NCBI GenBank assembly: GCA_963969365.1
Contig: OZ017746.1
Location: forward strand, 2,542,001-2,606,000
Source: Asterochloris sp. CNOR1
Lineage: Eukaryota > Chlorophyta > Trebouxiophyceae > Trebouxiales > Trebouxiaceae
Length of the DNA stretch: 64,000 nt
Reading direction: 5' to 3'
Positions 1 through 11,300 of this stretch are shown here, in pieces. Within the stretch, counting starts at the first letter, position 1. The number at the start of each line of letters is the position of its first letter. The position numbers and the translations under genes are program-made. The notes beneath the pieces are model-generated. The model was not told the origin of the DNA. It saw only the letters and a program-made list of their open reading frames with translations, and did not search any database.

Positions 1-1734
1 CTTGACACACCCACACAAGGACAACACAGTCCAGCTCAGCAGCAGCGCAGATGCCCCCAGCACCTCTCATGCATCGCCTGAACAAAGGGTACTCTCACAA
101 TTGGGAGTGTGACACTTGGCGCATGGATCCCCAGCATGACTGGGCAAGGGCAGGGCAGCCCACCTATTGCAGAACAGCAGGTCGGCGCCAGCCTCCAGAG
201 CTGCCCAGAGGTCCTCCCGGTGCCTCTGCACCAGGCCGGCATCCCCAGCCGTCAGTGCAACAGCGGCGCCTCCTTGGCGGGCGGCGGCAATTGCATCCAT
301 CAGGACGGTCCGCGCACAGGGCATCTCCCAGAGGTACCCCTCAATGATGAGCATGCGGCTGTGCTCGATAGCAGACAGGACAGCCTCTGTGAGGTGCAAC
401 TCCTGCTGGGCCTCCCCCAAGTAGGACAGGAAAGTCCGATTGGCGTCTGGGGTGGTCAAGACCATGACGGTGCCTGCCACAAGGTGGTGGGCCATCAAGG
501 CTGGTGGGTCAACAGAAGGCAAGCTGACCAGACAAGGGATGCAGGGCATGCAAGGCGTCGGAGGACTGTCATGCAGAGTAGCGCTGGGCAGCAAGCCTGC
601 CACAACCATCCTGACAGTCTGGCCTCTGATCTGCTCAACAGGAGGCAACACACAGGGATGTGTGCCAGCTGGGCAGCTTGGTGCCTGGGGCTGTGGCTGC
701 AGCACAGCTGCCAGCAGCACGCAGCGGATGACCTGAGCCTTGTCTGCACGTGGCCAGGACAGCAGAGCTCATCGCACCACATAGCACAGCTCACGGCTGA
801 CCTGTGTTGCTGTCAGGGACAGGCTCAGCAAGGCTGTGCACCCCAGCTTTCTGCTCCTGCGCCGTAAAGAAGCGACCCAGTGGATCAGTGCCCACAGGGC
901 CGGCCATCGCCACAGCAAGGCCGCCGCTGCCCCGGCAAGCATGGTCTGCCTGCCCTAGCCGCGACAGCCCCACCAGGGTGTTGGACAAGGAGCCGCCAGC
1001 AGATATCTGCAGCACGACTGACAGCATGAGGCAGGGCTCCTGACGCATTTGAGACTGTTGCGCAACGCCGCAGACAGGCTGGGGTGGCTGGACAGCAGGC
1101 ACTCATGTAGCGCCCAGTGAAGCGATGCCACGGGCAAGGCAACAAGCTCTTGTGCAGCACACAGGCCAGGGCTGTTTGCAAGCGCTTCAGTGGGTGGTCA
1201 TGAAACTGTGATGCAGCACTGAGTCAGCCTAGCTGCAGGCTGCAGCAGAGCCTTGCCTGATAGGCGCTGCCGTCTAGTGCCTGCAAAATTGCTGCCCTCT
1301 CTTGGGCGTTGATGATTCTGAAGGGGAGAGAAAGCTGTCAGGACGCCTGCTTGCATTCGCAGCAGGTGCGTGGCTACCTGCACACAGACTTCTCACCTCC
1401 TGCTGCCCTTCTTCATGCCTAAGCCGTCAAGGAAGGAGTCGTCTACAGCGGCTGCAAAGTCCACCATGGCCTGCCCCAGCCCCACAATGTCCCAAACTGG
1501 AGGCTCATGCGGTGCACTGGTGCTGGGGCCATCAAGGCTAGGCTGAGCCACACATCTGTGCAGCCTAGTCAACCTTGCCCTGGCCTTGTGTGCCCTGCCT
1601 GGCTGCTCGCTCAGCCTATGCAGCACGAGTTTGGAGTGGAGAAGTTTGGAGTGGCTGCCAGACGATTGTGGCGCAACAGGCCCCTGGCATGCCAGTCCCA
1701 GGCAGGGCCGTGCAGCCCTGGGTGCAGCAGCCAT
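1..1734 (-). CDS. PfkB-family carbohydrate/nucleoside kinase, 3' end beyond window
   Basis: ATP-dependent kinase of the ribokinase/adenosine-kinase (PfkB) superfamily, phosphorylating a sugar or nucleoside; the substrate cannot be told from this part. Reading leftward from ATG at 1734: exon 1 (about 1397-1734) has an Ala/Arg/Ser-rich leader that could be an organelle transit peptide, then DIVGLGQAMVDF, the usual family start. A second exon (about 1235-1322) encodes NAQERAAILQALDG. Exon 3 (about 850-1004) carries the substrate-binding motif GGSLSNTLVGLSRLG and VAMAGPVGTDPLGRFF. Exon 4 (about 170-495) has GTVMVLTTPDANRTFLSYLG and the following Rossmann-like segment. The C-terminal DTxGAGD-type catalytic motif lies outside the window. 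The donor after exon 2 looks like CAG/GCAAGG, a possible GC-AG intron. The family call is firm. The start is chosen because the leader is open and in frame; the alternative is a shorter start near the DIVGLG motif. Confidence 0.82.
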
Positions 1735-2370
1735 GCCACCAGGTGCAACGAAAAATTGGGAGATTTCTGTATCCGTCAGGCCAAAGACAGTGCAATGGCA
1801 TCAGTGCACTGGCGTGACTTGCGTCAGCTCCATATGCATGCCGCGAATGACTTGCTGAACATATTGTAGCTCATTGCATTGCAAACCTTAGGCCATTTTA
1901 TCTGCTGAGCAGCCATCAGGAGAATCGTCGCAATCAGCCGCAGCCGGGGCATTCCGCAGTTGCCCAAATCGACAGGTCCGTTCAAGTAGCATGAACGACC
2001 ACAATTCGCTCCATGCGCCCTGAATAGCTGCTTGGCCGGGCGACTTATGCTCTGCCAGGTGCAATGGCATTCTGCATGGCAACATCTGGGTGGTGGGCTC
2101 ATAATTGACATTCTCAGTAATGCGGCCTTGGATGCTGCACCAGCACAGCACGGCCTCGGAGGCCAGCCACCTCTCTGGCAACAGCATGCCTGCGCACAGC
2201 GACGGCTGTCACTGAAGTTGCGCAGCTTGCACGTTGCTGTGCAGCACGTCAGCACAATCAAACCAATTCAGGCATGCGGCAGCCCTACACAGCTTCAGCA
2301 TGTTTCAAGACTGCCCCTGCCAGCCTTCTGAGCAGAGGCACGCCTTCATGCTGCAGGGCATGCCACACAG
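1735..2370. promoter_or_regulatory. Shared upstream region of divergent PfkB kinase and adenylyl cyclase genes
   Basis: This 636 bp stretch separates the ATG of the minus-strand PfkB kinase from the ATG of the plus-strand cyclase gene. It must hold both 5' UTRs and promoters. I see no convincing TATA box and no coding segment resembling a known family. Part of 1880-2120 is less GC-rich than the surrounding genes. Inference from gene layout only. Confidence 0.4.
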
Positions 2371-5300
2371 ATGAGCAGCCGGACAGACAGCCTCAAGCCA
2401 GTGACAGCGCCAAAGTCACGGGCCTCGTTCGGAGCCTATGCTGTTCCAGTCGTGCCCCGGCACAGTAGCTCATCTGAACCGGCAGCTCAGACTGACCAGG
2501 GCAAAGGCACCAGCGGTGACAGCGTTGGCAGCCCACACGCCAGCTCTACAGCCCTGAGGTCCAGCGGACGCAGCTCCTCTCGCGCCGCGCTTGGGCTCAG
2601 ACACAGCGCAAATGCACACCTACCACCGCTCAAGGCTCGCGCTGGGCCTGAGGAGGCTGCCGCCCGGGGGGCAGGCAGCGCAGTCAGGCAGGCCTCCCAG
2701 GCTGGGCCCCACAGCAGCACCCCAGAGGCTGCGCAGGCTGCTCCCCTGCCCACTGCTGTGGAGACAGCAGCAGCCCTTGAGCACGGCAGCCTTCAGCGGG
2801 CATCCTTGATGGATTCAGACCTGAGAAGGGCACAGCCAGAGCCTTTGGTAGCAGTTGCAGGTGTGGAGACGCCCCTCCCAGGGGCAGTCGAGCAGGAGCA
2901 GGAGCCGGAGCCTGTGCTGGCAGCTGCAGATGCAGCATTGCCCGCCTTAGCGGCCAGGGACCCCCAGCACCCCGAAGCTGGGTTGCATACTGCTGCCACA
3001 GTGGACCTCCAGGAGCCAGGGCCTCAGCCTGACCAGGCAGGGGCAGGTGGGGAGGCAGCTGGCTCTGAGGGCAGCACGCCCCCAGCGTTGGAGCCTGAGG
3101 AGTCTGAGCCTGACGAATCAGAGCCTGAGGACTCAGACGAGGATGCCGAGGCAGGCGACTCCAGCAAAGAGGGGGGAGCAGCTCCCCCACCCGGCGGTTT
3201 GATGGGGCTGATCGCCCTGCTGGAAGCCCGCCAGGCAGCGCCCCCCGCGCCTGCAGCGCTGGCAGACGGGCAGCAGCCAGAGGGCGCAGGCCCTCAACTA
3301 GCTCGTTCACAGGACGAGCTGGGGTCCTGTATGGCTGATGATGACTATGAGGACTATGACGACGAGGATGATGAGGAGGAGCACATCAACTCCCTGGCTG
3401 ATGCGCTGCTGGACATGTGGAACCAGACGCACGCCGACGAGTCGGAGGAGGCCACCAGGTGTGGGGGGCAGCTACCCAGACCCAAAGCATTGGCCAGGCT
3501 GCCTGACTGGCCCTTACACAAGATGCCAGGCACGTCAAATGAGAGACATGCCAGGGAGGCAAAGGTAGCCAGCAGGTGGATGAGATGCCTGCCCAGACCC
3601 AACACCACATGCGGGAAGCTGCCTGCTGCCTGGCTGGCCTCTGCATGGCTGTGAGAGCAGATGGGGCGGGGGAGCCGCTGGCGAATTGACAGCTTTGTAG
3701 CTGAGGCTCCCAGGGCTGCCCATTCAGACCCATCAGAGGACACGAACAGGCTGCACTTCATGCTTCACCAAAAGCTTCTTGGTCAGCATGAGGCTTGCAG
3801 GTGCATGACGGGCTGTGATGCAGAGTGACTGACTCCAGCAGAAAGCAGCCCGTTTGTGTATGCCAGCTGCAGGATGAATGGCATGGCGGCAGCAGGCATG
3901 CTTGCACTGGCCCCACTGCTGACCGCGCCCTGCAGGCAGCCTGATGCATGAAGGCCTCCTGTATGCGCTGTGTGCGCCGTCCCCACTCCTGAAACGTCCT
4001 TTGAAGGCAAGATTCTGCAGCCAAGCCTGGGCTGGATGCTGCTTGCAGGCAACAGGATCAGGACTCAGAGCGCCTGCCACCAGGCCCCCTGCAGGCTGCC
4101 CTGGGCCCGAAGCCTCCATCAGCGCCGGCCTCTCTTCAAGAGCCTGCGACAACTCGCCCGGCATCAGGTGCGGGCTGCACAACCCCCTCCTGTTTGACGG
4201 CTGGAGGCTTCAGGAGCAGGAGGATCTGCGAGCCGCTGCTGCCTGCCAGCTTTGGCCTTTCGCAGGTCTGCAGTGGCCGTAGGTGCGAGCCACATAAGCT
4301 GTGCCTCCACTCGTCCATGTGCTTTGCAGAAGCCGCCAAAGTGAGTGTAGCGAGCTCAGCCAAGTCTTCACCGAACTTCGTGGGCGCAGGGGTTGATGCG
4401 TCTTTGCCTGACTTGGAGCCTAGGACGCTGCTGCCAGGTGGGCTGACCCGTCAAGCCTGACATGAGCTGCACTCCCAGCTTGGTCAGGCCATGTGCTGAT
4501 GTTGTGGGAGCCTTGCCTGCCCCTTGTGAGGCTCAGGTGCAGCTGGCTGACGTTGACAACCACCAGGAGCAAGCTTAGGTTCTGCAGCACCTGTTGCAAC
4601 ACTGTGCATAAGTCAGCGTGATGCCAGGGGATGGCGCTGCACGCCATGTGCAGCTCAGCCTGCTGCCAGGGGCAGGACTGCCGCAGTGCATTAGCTTGAT
4701 GACAGGAGTAGCCCGCTGCACCTGTGGCGTGGCTCAGCCTGCCAGTGGTGGCTGCAGGGCAGGGTCTGGAGGAGACAAAGGCTGCTGCAATGGAGAATGC
4801 GCTGCCAGTCAAGACTGTGGGCAGAGCTTCACAGTGAGAGCAGTTGCCAACAGCAGTGCAGCAAAGCAAATGGATTTAAAGAGATCTCCAGCAGATATAT
4901 CTGGCACTTGTGGATGTGGGTGCCGCAAGGGTGCCCGAACTGCTGCACAGCCTGTGAGTGAAGTTGGCGCGCTAGACCTGGCTTGAAGACTGTATCGGGA
5001 GAGAAAGCAATAGCAGCCACGTGCCTTTGCTGCCAAGCAGCTGTTGCATGGTGTCAGTGCCTTCATGCTGCCGTGTAGCTTGTGCTGTGGTTGTATCTGC
5101 AGGGAAGGTAGCAAGCCGGCTGGCTTAAGGAAACCTGTGCCTGCCCCGCTTGTCCTGTCCCGGAGCAGCACAGGCGGCAGTGGGGATGTTGTTGCCTCTG
5201 TGGATCATATGACTGGTGGCTCTGGAGCTGGGGTGAGCAGCAGCTGGCTTTCTATTATGTTGATGAGGGCCTGCTTCCCTATTTGATGTGAACCTGCTCT

Positions 5301-8300
5301 GCTCTCTGGCAGCAGGAGGACTGATGCATGTGCAGTTGTTGCAGCGATGCATGTTGCTGCTATACTTTGCAAGCTGAGCCTGATCAGAAGAGCTCCCATA
5401 TTCCCTCAGTGTGCCGGCCGCATGCTGCTTGACCTGCAAGGGCACTTGCGGCAGTGCTTGAGCCTCAGAGTGCTGCTGCAGGCTGGCCCTGCCACGTCTA
5501 AAGGGAGCATGCTGGAACGCATTTTTGGCTTTCGCAAGGCAGCTGCTGCAGGCGTAGGACGTGTTCTGGGCCGAGAAGACTCTGGCACCAGTGAGTGTGT
5601 TGAAGAGGCAGCATGCTTTGAGGATGACTGCTGAGGGGGCATGCTGCTGCAGTCCCTCTCCACAGGCACAGGCACCTGTTTAGAGCCATGGCTTGCATGG
5701 CGCCCTTCTTCGGACCACCCATGCATCAGGTGACAGCTGCAGGGAGGGACTCTGCTGTGTGGCGTTTAGCAGTCTGCATGACAAGCTGGAGTAGCGCCCA
5801 ACATCAAGTGGCGACTGTGTGTGCAGGGAAGCGTCTGAGCATCGATCGGCAGCAGCAGACAGGGTCCATGGAAAGTGGTTCCGGGGCGTCCCTGTCCAAA
5901 GCTTCGCCAGTGTCCTCTCTGTCCCGCCCGCTGCAATCGGTGAGGCACTGCTTGACCGGCTGCAATCTGCTGGCAGCCTTGAGCCGGGGGCCTGCTGCTG
6001 CCAGTGAGCCTGTCAGTGGGTGCTGGCTCTGTTGGCGCTGTTCACCAGCCTTCTGATGGAACAGGGCCTGCAGCACCAAGCAAGCCTTGAGGAGAGCAGT
6101 GCCCATGCTAGCGTTTGCAAGCTGTGTACCCTCCAGCAGGATGCCTGGCAGAGGAATATGGCTCTGGCAGTGCTCTGCAACGGTGCACTGGCTGCTGCGT
6201 CTCCTCGCAGCTCCTGACTTGGGCTGGGCTGGCCCGCAGGGATGGCAGCTGCAGGTGCCTGCAACCCCCAGCGGTCCACCAGACACCCCCATGACGCCTT
6301 GGCAGGCGGTCAAGAACCGCGTCAACTTGGTCAAGGCGTTTGGGGGGTTTACACATGAGCCTGAGGCCGAGGCCAAGGTGCGCCGGCAGATGTCTTGGTT
6401 GTGCTGGCCATTTGCATGGCGGTGGATGCGCAACGCTCACCTGCATGTGCTGTGTCACCCTGCTGCCCTTCCTGTGGACACCACTGATTTGGCCAACATC
6501 CTGATGGCCTACTCACCTCCAAGATCCGGGTTGGTCTGGGACCTGACTAGGGGCGTCTCCAAGAATGTGCCCACCTGCAGACGGAGGCTGCTGCCCTGGA
6601 GCCAGAGGTCGCTGAGCGGCAGCCCAGCCCAGGGTACATGAGCCCCAAGGCCCCAAACAGGAGCGCCGTGCGGAAGAAGATGCGGCGGGCCAGCAATCTG
6701 AGCCAGCTGGCCGCAGAGGCTTCTTTTGAGCGGGAGATGAAAGGTGCATCCCTCCTGTGCTGCTGCATGGAGCACGCATCTCTGTGATAATGGCCTGGAG
6801 AACACCTGAGGGCGCAGCCTCTCCTGCTGGAAGGTTGCAGCCTCTCCAAGCTGCTGCATTAGGCCTGTACTCGATAGGAGGTGCTCAGGGCAGCTCAATA
6901 TTGCTGAAACTTTTATGCTGAGGTTTGTGAGGATGATCTGCCTGATCAAGTAAACCCACGAAAGTAGCTCTTGACCCTGCTGGTAGCCTGCTGACATGCA
7001 GCTCCTCTGTGCTGCAGCTGCAGGGCTGCCGCTCCCACCTCCGCCAAAGCCGGCAGAGCCTGAGGAACCCTCAGTTGGTGTGTACCCCCACATCGACCCC
7101 CTCTCTGGCATTGCCCGCATATCCAGCGCCAACATGATCCTCAAGCGCTGGCACAATAAATCGGTGTCCAAGGCGCTTCCCGCCCTCGCGCCTTTTGTGC
7201 CGCGCATGTTGAAGGAGGACATAGCTCAGGGGGCTCCACGGTATGGCCCGCGGCGCAAAGTGAGGAATGCTGATGAGCTGACGCCGGAGCCTGACACCTC
7301 TGCAAAGAGTGAGTGCCTGCCTGCCTGTGCACACATAGAGCAAGCAGATGTTGATCAGGGTCTGACATCTCTTTGCATCCCATTAAGCACGGCAAAGCCA
7401 GAGAACCTGACATGTCAGCCAAACGGTGAATCGTTGCTGCCCTGCACAAAGCCTCGGCGCGTGCAGCTTAGCATGCTGCCCTGCCAGTGCTGCGTGATTG
7501 CAACGATGCAGCCCTCTTGAGATATGCGGACAAGCAGAGCGTGTGCGGTGCTAAGGGGCTAGTTGCCCCCAACTGCTGCGCCCCCCTTGTTCACCCTGAG
7601 ATGATGCTGTGCTGCCAGACTCCCTGGCTGCCAGTCTGGCACTTGCTGCACCCTTCCTGACTGCTGCGCATTGCATCCAGCACACTGCCGATTGAGCATA
7701 CCCTGCCTGCAGGCATTCAGCTGGCACGGGACATGAAGCCCTGCATGGACACCTTTCAGGGAGCCGTCATGATTGCCGACATCACTGGGTTCACAAAGCT
7801 GACTGAGGAGCTGTCCAAGCAGGGGGCCGGCGGCGTGGAGCTGCTGACCAAGTGCATGAACAACTACTTCACCAAGGTCAGTTAAAGCACTCAATCTGCA
7901 TCTCCTACAGGTCACAGGAGACACACGCTTTGCAGCTGCTCACATGTGGGCTTAGAAGTGGAGATGGTCTGCTGTACGGCCCAAGTGCACGTGCCAGCAT
8001 GGGGCACAGTCTGTACCTTGGCTAGCAGGCAGTCACTAGCTGCAACAGCAGCATGCTTACTGCTTGCTCATCCCGAATCCACCACACAGCGGCACATCAC
8101 GCTGTGTGTTGCCCACCACAGTGCGCACTGCTGCCAGGTTTGCTAGCTGATACTCAATTGCTGGTGTGACTCTGCAGGTCATTGACCTGGTGCTGGCCTA
8201 TGAAGGGGACGTCATGAAGTTTGCTGGAGACTCCATGATCGTCGCCTTCTACCCCAAGCAGGAGGAGATGACTGCTGATGACCTGGGCCTGAGGTCTTCC

Positions 8301-11300
8301 ACTCTTAGGGCGGCCCACTGCTCCAGCGACCTGGTGCAGAAGTATGGTGAGAAGGAGGGCTCTGGCCGTATGCTGCAGCCTGCTTGAATGCCTCTGCAGG
8401 CAGGGTTCCCTGCTCGCCGCAGCAGCAGCATGGTCTGGCCTGCTTAGCCATCTCCGTGAGAGGCGGAGCCGTGCCATGGACGGCTGACCAGGCAGCAATG
8501 AGGGCAAATTTGTTGAAGGGTGAACACAACAATTTTCTGAAGGTCTTAAATAGCGGCACTGCGCAGCCCCTGTGCTCAGCCTCTGTGTGTTGTTGACCTA
8601 CCAGGTTGTCATGGGTGAAGATGAAGGAGATCTGTGCTGACTTGCGCCCTGCGCTGCAGGCTCCATGCAGATGCTGCCCAATGGTGACGTCATCCCCATT
8701 CCCTTGGCTGAGCGCATCCGCGCAGCAGCCAGGGAGAAGGCCAAGGCGGCCATCGCAGCAGCAGCTGCGGCTGCCGCCTCGTCCAGCCCCACAGCCGCCA
8801 GCGATGAGGGCACAGGGCTCAGCTGGAAGCTGGGTGCTGGCATCTATGAGGCTGCGGGAGCCTTTGCAGAGGCTGGCAGCAGGGGCAAGGAGGGGGAGGA
8901 GGTGTCTGGCAGCGCCATGGGCAGTGCCAGTGCGGCAGGGCGCAAGTGGCAGAAGGCATTTTCGATCACTTCCAACCATGCAGGGTGAGCTTCGAAAGCA
9001 GGCGATCACCTGTGGCAGCACTGGGGTGCTGCAGCATCGTTCACCAGCTGGTGTAGGTCCAGGTGAAGTCCACTGCACAGCTTGCTCTCCCTGGCTGTCT
9101 GCAAAATCATTGCAAGTGGCAGCAGGCTGTGTCCATCACTTGCAGCCCTGCAGGGTGAGCACTGGTGCAGTCGGCTGCAGCAGGCCAGACAGCCTGACTG
9201 CAATGCTTGTGCCAGAGTGAGCTGCTGCTGGGACGAGAGCACCTGCAGGTTGACTGCAGCCAACCCCTCAGCTGGCAGTGGCCACAGCTTCGGGTTTGGC
9301 TCACCTGCCCAGAGCTGGCTGCCCTGCTGGCGCCTTGTGCATCAAGGCAGGCAGGCATTGTATATTCATGCGCACTGCCTGCTATGGCTGCAGGACGCCC
9401 AAGTCTCCCTGGCAGCGCCAGTCTGTTGTTGAAGCAACCCAGCTCCCCAAGACGAAGGAGGTGGAGGCGGGTGGCACCTCTGGCAGCGACGGAGACTCAG
9501 GTCAGAGCTCAGGAGCTGCCCTTCAGAAACTGCAAGCAGGTAGTGGGTCCTAAAGTGTCATCCCAGTGTTTGGTCTCAGTCCTGGTCTGTTGTCCCAGTC
9601 AATGGTCTCAGTCCTTGATGTTGTCCGTCCCTGCCTGTCTGAAGGCCCCGAGGACACCCTCCCCCTGTCGCCTGACGAGCACGCCCGACCGCTATCAAGG
9701 GCAAAGAGCTCAGCTGCAGGCAAGCAGTTGCCCCCTCATGTTTGCAACCCTGCACTGTGCTAGATGCCCCACGTCACTCCTGATCAGCATGCTTGCACGG
9801 GCAGAAGGGCTCAGCTGCGGTAGGCCAGCTGTGGTCCGCTGCTGACCTCATGTCTTCCACAGTGTTGATGTTGCTCTGAATTGCCATTCCAGCGCATTTG
9901 GAGCTTGCCATGCTGCACTGCCACCTGCATGCTGGTCAACATGTGTGACAGCCTGGGGGCCAGCATGAGATCTACTCTTGCCCCACCTGATGCCGAGCTG
10001 CTGTGTGCAGGGAGCATGTCCTTCGGGGGCGCATCTACCTGTGCTGAGGCCTGCAACATGCCCACGCTGCAGGGGGAGCCATGATTGGCCTCCTGGCCCA
10101 GGTCAACAGGAAGCTGCGGGGGTCTATCCTCGGAGGCAAGCCCCCCGACGGCTCCAAATGGGGGCACCACAGCGACGCCACCTCTTTGCAGGACTCAGTC
10201 CCTGCTAGCCCAATGCTGGCAGCCGTGTCCAGCAGCAGCAACTCCCCCGGGTTGCATGCTACCTCTCAGCTGAGTGACGACCCTGTGCTGGCGGCGTCCG
10301 TGACTGGGCGGCCACCCCAGCTGCCCAAGTCGGCCAGCTTCATGCAGCGGGCGACTGAGGTGCCAGGCAGCTCCAGGTGCGCAGGAGGTGCCTTGTGTTG
10401 AATGTCGTCATAGAGCACCTCTTTTTTGAGCAATTGTGCAGAGCAATGCTGCCATCGTCAGCAGGACTCCTTCACAGATGGCAGCTTGTGGGGTCCAGGC
10501 CAGGGAAACCACACTACCCCGGGGCTTGCAGGACAACATGGCAGGGCAACACCTCTCTGCCTGTAGCTCCTGACCACTCGCCTGGCACCCCACCTGCAGT
10601 GGCCACTGAGGTGCTCACTGTGCAGATCTTACACTCATCCTGTGCTTGTCTGTCTGCAGCATCAGAACCCAGCTGGCCCTTCACCCTGCAGCTGCTCCCT
10701 GGCTGCAGCCCACGCAGCCTGACAGAGCATGTGCCTGCCTGCAGCTCTGCGCCTGAGCTGATTGCTGCCCTTGCCACACGCATGGAGCTCAAGCAGAGCC
10801 ACCCCTCTCTCGACAGGACGCAAGCCATGCAGATGCCCGCCAGCCTGCTGGGCAATGGGCTGCCCTCCGAGGCGGGCAGCACAGAGCACAGCCCGCTCAG
10901 CGGCAGCGTGACCGACAGCGGGGACCAGGGGGACTCCCCCATGGCACGTCGGCTGCAGCTGCCAGCCATCCGCACGCAGGGGCAGCACCTGCAGACGTTT
11001 GCACAGCCGGGCCCTGTGGCAGAGAGTGCAGAGTCTGAGGATGGGTCTGTGGCCGGCTCAGAGGCTCAGGGAGCAGGTGCGCTGCCTGTCTGGCTGGGTT
11101 GCTAATGGGCCGCATGACTTGCATGCTGAAGCCAGTTGTTGTGGCTTGGAGTCCAGATACAAGGCCTTGTGCTGATGCCTGTTGGGCTTGCCATCATATG
11201 CCTTGCATTGGAGACATGTTCAGCTTGCTGGCCCGGCGTTCATCTGCCTTGTCTGGGTGGCTCTCAGGCATGCTGGGGCAGCCTCCACATGCCTGTGAAA

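Noticed and set aside
2684-3310. 208-codon minus-strand open frame
   Set aside because: Antisense shadow of the acidic first exon of the cyclase gene; composition follows that exon.
9679-9831. Possible further exon-end duplication (about 9679-9724 against 9787-9831)
   Set aside because: GGGCTCAGCTGC-type similarity is present but short and interrupted, and I could not fix the exon boundary, so I did not count it with the clear cases.
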